The position numbers and the translations under genes are program-made. Below, piece after piece: positions 6,260-13,567 of a stretch of 13,574 nucleotides of DNA. How positions within the stretch are numbered: position 1 is the stretch's first letter; every line of letters begins with the position of its first letter. The notes under the pieces were generated by a model, which was given only the letters and a program-made list of their open reading frames with translations, was not told where the DNA came from and did not search any database. This DNA is from JAXHUH01 sp034211175 (lineage in GTDB: Bacteria; Actinomycetota; Acidimicrobiia; Acidimicrobiales; CAIXPF01), in assembly GCA_034211175.1 (NCBI GenBank), contig JAXHUH010000142.1, positions 1 to 13,574 of the forward strand, given 5' to 3'.

Positions 6260-9200
6260 TCAGCCCCGCCGCCGGTCGCCCGCCGCCTGCCCGGCCGGGG
6301 GCACGGTCGAGGTGAGGAGGAACTCGGTGGCCGCGGCCGCGGGGAGCGGGCGGGAGAAGAGGTAGCCCTGGCCGTAGTCGCACCCGAGCCGTTCGAGCCC
6401 GTCGGACTGCCGCGCGTGCTCGACGCCCTCGGCGACGACCCGCAGGCCGGCGCCGTGGGCCATGTCGATGATCGAGCGGACCTGCAGGCGGGCGCGTCCG
6501 CCGTCGTCCTCCGCCATCCCGTCGATCAGGCTCTTGTCGATCTTCACGATCGTGTACGGCAGCCGTTGCAGGTTGGCGTAGGACGACCAGCCGGCGCCGA
6601 AGTCGTCGGCGGCGAGGCCCACACCGAGCCGCCGGATGGCCTCCAGCCGGTCGAGGACGTCGATGCCGATCTCGATCTCGGCGCTCTCGGTCAGCTCGAC
6701 GACGAGCGCGGCGGGGTCGAGGCCGCTCGTGGTGACCGCGTGCTCGATGGTCGAGTCGACGTCGGGGACGTCGAGCTGGGTCGCCGGCATGTTGACGTTC
6801 ATCACCAGGTCCGCCCGGTCGGTCGCGGCCCGCCAGGTGACGAGCTGGTCGAGGGCCGTCGACAGCACCCACCAGGTGATCGGGATGATCTGGCCGCTCT
6901 CCTCGGCGAGTGGCACGAAGGTCGCCGGGCTGACCATGCCCCGGCTCGGGTGGTTCCAGCGCAGCAACGCCTCGAAGCCGTGCACGCGGCCCGACGCGAG
7001 CTCGATCACCGGCTGGTACCAGACGACGAGCTCGCCGCGCTCGAGGGCCGTGGTCAGGTCGCGCTTGAGCTCGTGGCGCTCGAACACCGCGGCGTGCAAC
7101 GCCGGCTCGAACACCTCGACCCGCGCCGGGGCCCGACGCTTCGCCGCGTACATGGCGGTGTCGGCGTTGCGCAGGAGGTCGGTCGTCGTGGAGGCGTCCT
7201 CGTCGGCGAACGCGATCCCGGCCGCGGCGCGCACGACCTGGCGACGGCCGCCGACGACGACCGGCTCGGAGACCGCATCGAGGAGCCGGTTGGCGAGGGA
7301 CACGGCGTCGTCGCGGCGCAGGCCCTCCGCGAGCACGGCGAACTCGTCCCCGCCGAGGCGCGCCGCGAGGTCGGACGCCCGGAGGGTCCCCGCGATGCGG
7401 TCGGCGACCACGCGCAGCAGCTCGTCGCCGGCCGCGTGCCCGTAGCTGTCGTTGACCGACTTGAAGTCGTCGAGGTCGATGAACATCACGGCGACGGAGC
7501 GCTCGCCCCGGTGGCGGTGCCTCGCCAGGGCGGCGGCGACCTGCTCGCGCAGCAGCGCCCGGTTGGCGAGGCCGGTGAGGTCGTCGTGGAGCGCGCGGCG
7601 GGCGAGGCCGTCCTCGAGCTCCTTGCGCTTCGTGATGTCGTGCGCGTTGAGCACGATGCCGCCGAGCGCCGGGTCGTGGCGGAGATCGGTCACGGTCACG
7701 TCGAGGGTCCGCACCCGGCCGGCCCCGTCACGGACGTGCATCTCCAGGCGGGCGGGATCCCCGTCGCGACGGTCGAGCGTGGCGAGGACGACCCGCAGCG
7801 CCGCCTCGTCGGCCTCGTCGACGACGGCCCAGATCTCCCGGTCCCGCAGCTCCTCGGGCCGCAGGCCGAGCACGCGGGTGACCGACGGGCTCACGTAGGT
7901 CACGAAGTGCGCATCGTCGATCACGCACACGACGTCGCTCGAGTGCTGGACGAGCGAGCGGAACCGCGCCTCGCTGCCGGCCAGGCGACGGGCCGCCGCC
8001 TTGCGCTCGGTGACGTCGCGCAGCGTGAGCACGTGGCCGCCGACCTCCTCGACGTGGCTCATGTCCGAGGCGATGGCATCGAACCAGCCGAGCGACCCGT
8101 CGCCCCGGCGGCATCGGATCTCGGTGGGCCCGCCGTCGGTCGGGGCCGGGGCGGGGACCGCGGGGCGCGAGAGGAGCCCGGTGAGCAGGTGTCGGTCCTC
8201 GTCGAGGGTGATCGACGCGACCCCGGTACCGACGAGGTCGGCCTCGGCCCGGCCGAGCACGCGGCCCGCGCTGGGGGAGACGTAGGTGATGCGACCGTCG
8301 TCGTCGACCAGCAGGATCAGGTCGAGCGAGTTGTCGACGAGCGCGCGGAAGCGCCGCTCACCCCGCTGGCGGTGGAGCTCGTCGGCGAGCGCCGTGCTCT
8401 GGACGGCGATGGCGGTCTCCCGGGCGATGCGGCCGGTCATCATCGCCGCCTCGGGCGAGCCGTCGGGGCACTCGGTGACGAGCGCGGCGGTGAGCCGGCC
8501 CTCGACGACGATCGGGGTGACGAGCACCTCCTCGTCCCCCGCGGCCGCACGCCGCCGGGATCGGCGCCCCGGCTGGTGCTCCGGTGCGCCCGCGGCCAGG
8601 CGGGGCACGTGATCGGCTGTCGGGGCCGCTCCCCGCGGGGCCACCGACACCGGCCGCCAGCCACCGGAGTCGGTGTCGGTGTCGCCGTCGGTGTCGGCGT
8701 GGAACGACGAGACGACCGCGTCGGTGCCGTGGGTCCGGGCCATCGTGGCCGCGGCGAGCGTGAGCACGTCGTCGACCGAGCGGGCGCCGACGAACCCCTC
8801 GACCATCCGGGTGAGGACGCGGTCGTGGCGGGCGGTGCGCTCCCGGGCCCGCACGAGCCCGGCCAGGCGGGCCAGCACGAGCACCGACATCGCGGCCCAT
8901 GCGATGACCACGACGAGCGTCGAGGCGCCCTCGGCGGTGGTGGCCACGAGCACGGCCGGTGCGACCAGCACCCCCGCCATCATCGTCAGGCGCAGCGGCG
9001 TGATCTCCGGCACCGGATCGCTCGACTCGTCGGTCACCCGCCCCATCGACGGGTGCAGCGCCGAGGAGCCGAGCGTGCCGAGGCCGATGGCGGACAACGT
9101 CAGCGCCGCGGTCGGCTGCCAGTCGAGCTCGGCCCCGGTGACCGACAGCCCGACCGACGTCACGACATCGGTGACCACGGTGACGAGCGTGGCGAACGCC

Positions 9201-9892
9201 AGCAGGTAGTAGGCCGGGTTCCGCACGCCGGGCCCGGTGGCGAGCAGGGCCGCCAGGGCGAGCACGGTGAGCGACAGCAACGAGAACTGGACGGCGAGGA
9301 CCCGCTCGGTGACGGTGAGCCCGGGGTTGCGCAGGTACGGGACCATCACCCCGATCCACACGAGCGTGCCCACACCGCCCGCGGCGAGCAGTGCGTCGAT
9401 GAGACGCGTCGGGTCGATGTCGCTCGACCGGGCCCGGGCCAGGCGGAGGAGCGCGGCGATGGAGAACCCGTAGGCCGCGATGTCGAACACGTCGCCGAGG
9501 CCGATGTCGCCGACGGCGATCGCGGTCAGCTCGCGGACGAGGTTGCCGACCAGGAACAGCCCGGCCGACCAGGCGAACAAGCGCCACGGCAGCCGGTCCG
9601 AGGGATCGTGCCGCCTCGGCCCGACGACGAGGCCGGCGATGGCGAGCAGGGCGATCACCCCGACCGCCAGCGACTGGAGGTCCGGTCCGAGTGGTGCGGA
9701 CACCACCGAGGCGGTGATCGAGCCGACGAACAGGACCCGCCAGGCGCCGCGGGTCGGGTCCGGCGCGGTGTCGTCGTCGTTCCGGGGGCGCGGTTCGCCC
9801 ACCGGGCCGAGGGCACCGGGCGGTTCGTCCTCGTGGTTCGACGTCTCGTGGTTCGACGTCTCGTGGTTCGACGTCTCGGGCTGGCCGTCCAA
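6260..9892 (-). CDS. Multipass membrane GAF-like/PAS/PAS/GGDEF/EAL cyclic-di-GMP signalling protein
   Basis: The 1210-residue product starts at TTG 9892. This is supported by a GGAGGAA site (9901-9907) 8 nt upstream and an in-frame stop at 9934-9932. Residues 1-45 are hydrophilic and carry three TSNHE repeats. Residues about 52-350 hold roughly ten hydrophobic segments, a membrane sensory module. Then come a GAF-like region (about 362-510), PAS domains (about 518-635 and 641-765, each ending in 'DVTER' or 'DITKR'), a GGDEF domain (about 770-930) and an EAL domain (about 940-1190). The GGDEF signature (847-851) is intact, with an inhibitory I-site R838-x-x-D841. EAL residues look complete: E974 in 'FEALLR', N1034, the 'ELTES' motif, D1096-D1097, K1117, E1155 and Q1175 in 'GQGYLF'. 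Both cyclase and phosphodiesterase activity are plausible. The signal sensed is unknown. Confidence 0.93.
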   Translation of the reverse strand: MDGQPETSNHETSNHETSNHEDEPPGALGPVGEPRPRNDDDTAPDPTRGAWRVLFVGSITASVVSAPLGPDLQSLAVGVIALLAIAGLVVGPRRHDPSDRLPWRLFAWSAGLFLVGNLVRELTAIAVGDIGLGDVFDIAAYGFSIAALLRLARARSSDIDPTRLIDALLAAGGVGTLVWIGVMVPYLRNPGLTVTERVLAVQFSLLSLTVLALAALLATGPGVRNPAYYLLAFATLVTVVTDVVTSVGLSVTGAELDWQPTAALTLSAIGLGTLGSSALHPSMGRVTDESSDPVPEITPLRLTMMAGVLVAPAVLVATTAEGASTLVVVIAWAAMSVLVLARLAGLVRARERTARHDRVLTRMVEGFVGARSVDDVLTLAAATMARTHGTDAVVSSFHADTDGDTDTDSGGWRPVSVAPRGAAPTADHVPRLAAGAPEHQPGRRSRRRAAAGDEEVLVTPIVVEGRLTAALVTECPDGSPEAAMMTGRIARETAIAVQSTALADELHRQRGERRFRALVDNSLDLILLVDDDGRITYVSPSAGRVLGRAEADLVGTGVASITLDEDRHLLTGLLSRPAVPAPAPTDGGPTEIRCRRGDGSLGWFDAIASDMSHVEEVGGHVLTLRDVTERKAAARRLAGSEARFRSLVQHSSDVVCVIDDAHFVTYVSPSVTRVLGLRPEELRDREIWAVVDEADEAALRVVLATLDRRDGDPARLEMHVRDGAGRVRTLDVTVTDLRHDPALGGIVLNAHDITKRKELEDGLARRALHDDLTGLANRALLREQVAAALARHRHRGERSVAVMFIDLDDFKSVNDSYGHAAGDELLRVVADRIAGTLRASDLAARLGGDEFAVLAEGLRRDDAVSLANRLLDAVSEPVVVGGRRQVVRAAAGIAFADEDASTTTDLLRNADTAMYAAKRRAPARVEVFEPALHAAVFERHELKRDLTTALERGELVVWYQPVIELASGRVHGFEALLRWNHPSRGMVSPATFVPLAEESGQIIPITWWVLSTALDQLVTWRAATDRADLVMNVNMPATQLDVPDVDSTIEHAVTTSGLDPAALVVELTESAEIEIGIDVLDRLEAIRRLGVGLAADDFGAGWSSYANLQRLPYTIVKIDKSLIDGMAEDDGGRARLQVRSIIDMAHGAGLRVVAEGVEHARQSDGLERLGCDYGQGYLFSRPLPAAAATEFLLTSTVPPAGQAAGDRRRG
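8669..8698. repeat. Hexanucleotide repeat GTCGGT-type inside the cyclase gene
   Basis: Five successive hexamers read GTCGGT, GTCGGT, GTCGCC, GTCGGT, GTCGGC on the plus strand. They encode the 'DTDGDTDTD' stretch (around residues 400-408) in the GAF-like region. It is a short degenerate tandem repeat in a probable loop, without obvious function. Confidence 0.6.
9831..9875. repeat. Three perfect 15-bp tandem repeats encoding TSNHE
   Basis: The unit TCGTGGTTCGACGTC occurs three times without a mismatch (9831-9845, 9846-9860, 9861-9875). On the minus strand it encodes TSNHE three times near the N-terminus of the GGDEF/EAL protein. Because the unit is a multiple of three, changes in copy number would keep the frame. 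It therefore looks like a minisatellite in a disordered cytoplasmic tail. Confidence 0.92.
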
Positions 9893-9900
9893 CCGACCGC

Positions 9901-9907
9901 TTCCTCC
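9901..9907 (-). promoter_or_regulatory. Ribosome binding site that decides the TTG start of the GGDEF/EAL gene
   Basis: The minus strand reads GGAGGAA here, 8 nt before TTG 9892-9890. The next usable in-frame start is a GTG about 30 codons later, without an equally good site that I could see. The in-frame TGA at 9934-9932 rules out a longer continuous product. Confidence 0.7.
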
Positions 9908-9931
9908 GCTGCCTCTTCGTCCGGCACCTGG

Positions 9932-10114
9932 TCAGTGCTTCGACGGCGGGGGCGGGGGCCATGACGGCCGCGGCGGTCCATTCCCGACGGTTGCGTAGGA
10001 CCCGACCCCGGGGAGCGGGCCGCGTCCGATGCGGTCGTTCTTCGTGCGTCGGGCGTGGATGCCCAGGTCGGGGGCCCGGTGGGTACGCGTCGACGGCCGG
10101 TCCTGAAGCGCCAT
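9932..10114 (-). CDS. Doubtful small ORF in the same frame as the GGDEF/EAL gene
   Basis: A 60-codon frame runs from ATG 10114 to TGA 9932-9934. The product starts MALQDRPSTRTHRAPDLG and ends in a proline run PPPPPSKH. About 86% of third positions are G or C, more than in first or second positions, as expected for coding sequence in this genome. There is no ribosome binding site. The frame is the same as the downstream GGDEF/EAL gene and is separated from it only by the TGA and 13 codons. It might be a leader peptide, a remnant of a longer N-terminus, or chance. I recognise no family. Confidence 0.2.
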   Translation of the reverse strand: MALQDRPSTRTHRAPDLGIHARRTKNDRIGRGPLPGVGSYATVGNGPPRPSWPPPPPSKH

Positions 10115-10140
10115 CAGTTTCGTATGGCGAACGGTGGTAG

Positions 10141-10172
10141 CACTAAAAGTAGTTGAGTAACCACACTTAGTG
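10141..10172. promoter_or_regulatory. 32-bp imperfect dyad, candidate operator of the fusion gene
   Basis: Outer arms CACTAA (10141-10146) and TTAGTG (10167-10172) are perfectly inverted. Inside them, GT/AC (10149-10150/10163-10164) and GTT/AAC (10152-10154/10159-10161) are also symmetric about the same centre, making 11 of 16 pairs. The dyad overlaps the candidate -10 and ends 38 bp before the start codon. It fits a regulator-binding site better than a terminator, because it is AT-rich and its inner pairing is interrupted. Confidence 0.45.
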
Positions 10173-10197
10173 TCGACTTGCCCACATCCCCGAGCAC

Positions 10198-10202
10198 GGG
10201 AG
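10198..10202 (+). promoter_or_regulatory. Ribosome binding site supporting ATG 10211
   Basis: GGGAG lies 8 nt before ATG 10211. A TTG at 10178 would be in frame and add 11 residues, but it has no such site and overlaps the promoter region, so ATG 10211 is preferred. Confidence 0.55.
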
Positions 10203-10210
10203 CACGCCGC

Positions 10211-13200
10211 ATGGCGGACCTCCGGACGTCCCACCGGTACGCACAGGCCGAGCGCCTCGACGACCTCCTCGTCCAGCTCATGGACGACGGCGCGGGTCGG
10301 GTCGGTACCTACGACCGCCGCCGCCGGGCGTTCGCCCTCGAGGGGGCCGATCGGTTCTGCCGGCGCGCCGGGCACCTCGCCCTGCGCCTGCGCGCGGCCG
10401 GTGTCACCGGGGGCGTCCCCGTCTTCGTCGGCTGCCCGGCCCCGGTCGACGCATGGACCGGTTACCTCGCCGTCGTCCTGGCCGGAGGCCTGCCCGCGAT
10501 CGGGCCCGTCCGCCCGGCGTTCGACGGCCGTGCCGCGGCCGCCGCCCGCATCCGGGACCTGGTCGACTCGCTCGGAGCCGGCGCACGGGTCCTCACCAGC
10601 GCCGCCGGCGCCCGGTACCTGCCCGACGAGCTCGCTGCCGACGCGATCGACCTGACCGACGCCATCGACCCGGCCGACCACGTCGACCTGACCGACGGCG
10701 AGCGCGCGCCGCACGGGGTGGAGGTGCCGGCGGGGCTCGAACCCGGCGGCGGTGACCCCGACGCGCCCGTCCACCTGCAGTTCACGAGCGGCTCCACCGG
10801 ACGCCCGAAGGTGATCGCGGTCAGCCACCGGAACCTGCTCGCCAACAGCGCCGTGGTCGCCGACATCCTCGGCACCGAACGTGGCGGGACGCTCGTCTCG
10901 TGGCTACCGCTCTACCACGACATGGGCCTCGTCGCCGGCGCGGTGGCCAGCCTCGTCCACGGTGTCGACCACCTGCTGCAGAGCCCGTTCGACTTCCTCG
11001 GCGACCCGCTCTCGTGGCTGCGTGCGGTGTCCGACCACCGGGCGACGGCGACGCTCGCGCCCAACGTGGGCTTCGAGGCGATCGTCGAGCGCGTCGGGCC
11101 CGACGAGCTGCGGGCGGCGGGGCTCGACCTGTCGGCGTGGCGGTCGGCGGCGTGCGGCGGTGAGCCCCCGCGCCCGGCCACGTTGGCCGCCTTCGCCCGC
11201 AGGCTCGAGCCGTTCGGGTTCGACCCCCGGGCGCTGGCGCCGGGCTACGGCCTCGCCGAGGCGACCGTCGCCGTGTGCGGCACCCCGACCGGCGTGGCGG
11301 CCCGGCGTCTCGTCGTGACCCGGGAGAGCCTCGACGCCCTCGGGCGGGTCGACGTCCGCTACGAGCTGGACGTCGACGGCACGACCGTCGACCTCGACGA
11401 CGCGCTCGCCGAGGTGTGCTCCTCGGGCCCGCTCCATCCCGACGTCGGCGTGCGGCTCGTCGACGAGCACGGCGTCGAGGTGGTCGGCGACGACCGGTGC
11501 GGGGAGATCGTCGTCGACGGCCCGTCGGTCACCCGCGGCGTCCGGGAGCCCGACGGGACCATCACCCCGTTCGGGACCACGGGCCCAACGGGCCTGGCCA
11601 CCGGCGACGTCGGGTTCGTCCACGACGGCTGGCTCTACGTGGTGGAGCGACTGCGCAACATCGTCGTCCGCCACGGCCGCAACCACGCGGCCGCGGTCCT
11701 CGAGGAGGCGCTGGCCTCGGCGGTCGGCGTCTCACCCGAGCGGGTCGCGGTCCTCGACACCGCGGTCGACGGCGGCCGGGGCGGCGTCGTGGCCGTCGTC
11801 GAGGACGACCGGCGGACCGTGCCGGACGAGGTCGTGCGCCTCGCCCGCGAGCGCATCGATCGCCTGCCGCTGCCGCCCGACGAGGTGATCGTCGTGCCCT
11901 CCGGGTCGTTGCCCCGCACGACGAGCGGCAAGAAGCGCCACGTCGACATCCGGCGCGCGCTGCGCGACGACGACCTGCGGGTGCTCCGGCGGGAGCCGCT
12001 CGTGGCCCGCCCCGCACCGCGCGCGGCCCTTCCCGCCGCCCGCGACCGGCGGGTCGAGCCCGTCGTGCTCGGGCTCGTCGAGCAGCTGGTCCGCGAGCGC
12101 GGTGCCACAACGGCGATCGGCCTCGACGCCCGCCTCGCCGACGACCTCCTGTTGGACTCGGTCGCGGTGTACGAGCTGGCGCTCGCCACCGAGGAGGCGC
12201 TCGACGTCACCATCGCCGAGGCGGAGCTCGTCGAGGTCGTCACCGTCGGGGATCTCTGTGCCCTCGCGTCACGTACGCGGTCGGCGGCCGGGGCGCGCCC
12301 CCGCCGCGCCGCCGGCGGTGTGCGCGGGGCCGTCGAGCGCTTCGGGGCGACACTGCCCAACGTCCACCTCACCGTCGAGCGCCAGGAGGGCCGCCGCGTC
12401 CTGATCGACGGGCGCTGGTTCGACGACTTCGCGTCGTGCAACTACCTCGGGCTCGACCTCCACCCCGCGGTCGCGGACGCGGTGCCGCCGATGTTGCACG
12501 AGTGGGGCGTCCACCCGAGCTGGACCCGCGCCGTGGCGTCGCCCGAGCCGTACCGCCGCCTCGAGGCGGAGCTCGCCGCGCTGGTCGGCAGCGAGGACGC
12601 CGTCGTGTTCCCCACGGTCACGCTCCTCCACCTGGGTGTCCTCCCCCGGCTCGTGGGCCGGGGCACCCTCCTCGTCGACTCGGCCGCCCACCACTCGGCG
12701 CAGGAGGCGGCGACGTTGGCGAGGGCCCGGGGTGCCGGTCTGCGCACGTGGCCCCACGGCGACCTCGCGTCCCTGGAGCGGGCGCTGGACGACGAGCGGG
12801 ACGCCACCGCGCGTGTGATCGTCGTCGACGGCGTGTACTCGATGTCCGGCGCCCACCTGCGGGTCGCGGCGTTGGCCGAGCTCGCGGCACGCCACGACGC
12901 GATCGTCTACGTCGACGACGCCCACGGCTTCGGCGTGCTCGGCCACGATCCCTCGGAGGGCGACCCGTACGGCGTCGGCGGCGGGGGCGTGCTGCGCCAC
13001 GCGGGTGCCGATCCCGAGCGCTTCGTCTACGTCGGGGGCCTCTCCAAGGCGCTGTCGTCGATGGCGGCGTTCGTGACGACGTCGGCCGACGGGCGTCCGG
13101 CCCTCGACCTCGCATCGACGGTCGTGTTCTCCGGCCCGGTCCCGGTCGCGAGCCTGGCGACGAGCCTCGCCGGGCTCGCCGTGGGCGCGACCGAGGGTGG

Positions 13201-13537
13201 CGGCATCCGCCGCCGGCTCGCCGCGCTCACCGGGCGGCTCGTCGACGGGGTCACGGAGCTGGGCCTGGAGGTGGACGCGGGCCCCTCGGGTCGCCACTCC
13301 GGGTTCCCGATCGTGAACGTGGTCATCGGCCGCCCGGAGGAGGTCTCGACCGCGGCCCGGATCATGTGGGAGGCGTCGGTCCTGGTCACGCCGTCGGCCT
13401 TCCCGGCCGCGCCCCTCGATCGTGGCGGTGTCCGCCTCACCGTGACCGCCGCCAACACCGAGGACGAGGTCGCCCGCGCCCTGGCCGCCCTCGGTCGGGT
13501 GCGCGACGCGGTCCCGACGGCCACCGTGTCGCGCTGA
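10211..13537 (+). CDS. Trimodular fatty acyl-AMP ligase / acyl carrier protein / PLP-dependent alpha-oxoamine synthase
   Basis: The protein has 1108 residues. Residues about 1-590 form an adenylating enzyme of the fatty acyl-AMP ligase type: P-loop 'TSGSTGRPK' (192-200), 'LPLYHDMG' (232-239), 'APGYGLAEA' (353-361), a following FAAL-like insertion, 'TGD' (464-466), and the C-terminal 'SGKKRH' with catalytic-type K574. Residues about 615-690 are a carrier domain with 'LLLDSVAVYEL', Ser660 being the phosphopantetheine site. Residues about 718-1100 are an alpha-oxoamine synthase: 'CNYLGLDLHP', 'DSAAHHS' with PLP-stacking-type H837, 'DDAHGFG' (902-908), Schiff-base Lys946 in 'GGLSKALSS', and R1075 in 'GGVRLTVTAANT'. 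The predicted reaction is acyl activation, loading in cis, and decarboxylative condensation with an amino acid to an alpha-aminoketone. The acyl chain and amino acid are unknown. There is no signal peptide, so it should act in the cytoplasm. The usual hinge Gly ('VGR') reads 'VER', an oddity. Confidence 0.92.
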   Translation: MADLRTSHRYAQAERLDDLLVQLMDDGAGRVGTYDRRRRAFALEGADRFCRRAGHLALRLRAAGVTGGVPVFVGCPAPVDAWTGYLAVVLAGGLPAIGPVRPAFDGRAAAAARIRDLVDSLGAGARVLTSAAGARYLPDELAADAIDLTDAIDPADHVDLTDGERAPHGVEVPAGLEPGGGDPDAPVHLQFTSGSTGRPKVIAVSHRNLLANSAVVADILGTERGGTLVSWLPLYHDMGLVAGAVASLVHGVDHLLQSPFDFLGDPLSWLRAVSDHRATATLAPNVGFEAIVERVGPDELRAAGLDLSAWRSAACGGEPPRPATLAAFARRLEPFGFDPRALAPGYGLAEATVAVCGTPTGVAARRLVVTRESLDALGRVDVRYELDVDGTTVDLDDALAEVCSSGPLHPDVGVRLVDEHGVEVVGDDRCGEIVVDGPSVTRGVREPDGTITPFGTTGPTGLATGDVGFVHDGWLYVVERLRNIVVRHGRNHAAAVLEEALASAVGVSPERVAVLDTAVDGGRGGVVAVVEDDRRTVPDEVVRLARERIDRLPLPPDEVIVVPSGSLPRTTSGKKRHVDIRRALRDDDLRVLRREPLVARPAPRAALPAARDRRVEPVVLGLVEQLVRERGATTAIGLDARLADDLLLDSVAVYELALATEEALDVTIAEAELVEVVTVGDLCALASRTRSAAGARPRRAAGGVRGAVERFGATLPNVHLTVERQEGRRVLIDGRWFDDFASCNYLGLDLHPAVADAVPPMLHEWGVHPSWTRAVASPEPYRRLEAELAALVGSEDAVVFPTVTLLHLGVLPRLVGRGTLLVDSAAHHSAQEAATLARARGAGLRTWPHGDLASLERALDDERDATARVIVVDGVYSMSGAHLRVAALAELAARHDAIVYVDDAHGFGVLGHDPSEGDPYGVGGGGVLRHAGADPERFVYVGGLSKALSSMAAFVTTSADGRPALDLASTVVFSGPVPVASLATSLAGLAVGATEGGGIRRRLAALTGRLVDGVTELGLEVDAGPSGRHSGFPIVNVVIGRPEEVSTAARIMWEASVLVTPSAFPAAPLDRGGVRLTVTAANTEDEVARALAALGRVRDAVPTATVSR

Positions 13538-13538
13538 A

Positions 13539-13567
13539 CCGGGCCGCCCGGTCCGGGGTCGGCCCGG
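13539..13567 (+). terminator. Hairpin directly after the fusion gene
   Basis: Arms CCGGGCCG (13539-13546) and CGGCCCGG (13560-13567) form a perfect 8-bp stem with a 13-nt loop, starting 1 nt after the TGA stop. The window ends 7 nt later, so a T-run cannot be judged. If it is a terminator, the fusion gene is monocistronic. Confidence 0.5.

Larger units (their letters stand above)
9893..10210. promoter_or_regulatory. Divergent promoter region between the GGDEF/EAL gene and the acyl ligase fusion gene
   Basis: These 318 bases must carry the promoters of two divergent genes. The left part is GC-rich and holds only the doubtful small ORF. The right part (about 10112-10175) is distinctly AT-rich for this genome and is the likely promoter core. 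TAGTGT (10168-10173) fits the loose -10 pattern TAnnnT for the plus-strand gene and would give a leader of about 30 nt. I found no good -35 partner. No riboswitch, including a cyclic-di-GMP aptamer, could be recognised. Confidence 0.45.

Noticed and set aside
5058..6872. A 604-codon minus-strand frame spanning the LLM gene and the end of the GGDEF/EAL gene
   Set aside because: It overlaps two well-supported genes and the terminator hairpin between them, and its translation is low-complexity Arg-rich sequence.
6191..9964. A 1257-codon plus-strand open frame opposite the GGDEF/EAL gene
   Set aside because: It is antisense to a gene with unmistakable domains. Its product is Arg/Gly/Val/Asp-rich without any family motif, as expected where high GC makes stop codons rare.
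9893..10210. A possible cyclic-di-GMP riboswitch upstream of the cyclase gene
   Set aside because: I looked for the conserved core of the class I aptamer on the minus strand and found no convincing match. A covariance-model search would settle it.
10178..10210. A longer start of the fusion protein at TTG 10178
   Set aside because: It adds 11 residues without family similarity, lacks a ribosome binding site and would run into the promoter dyad. ATG 10211 has GGGAG at proper spacing.
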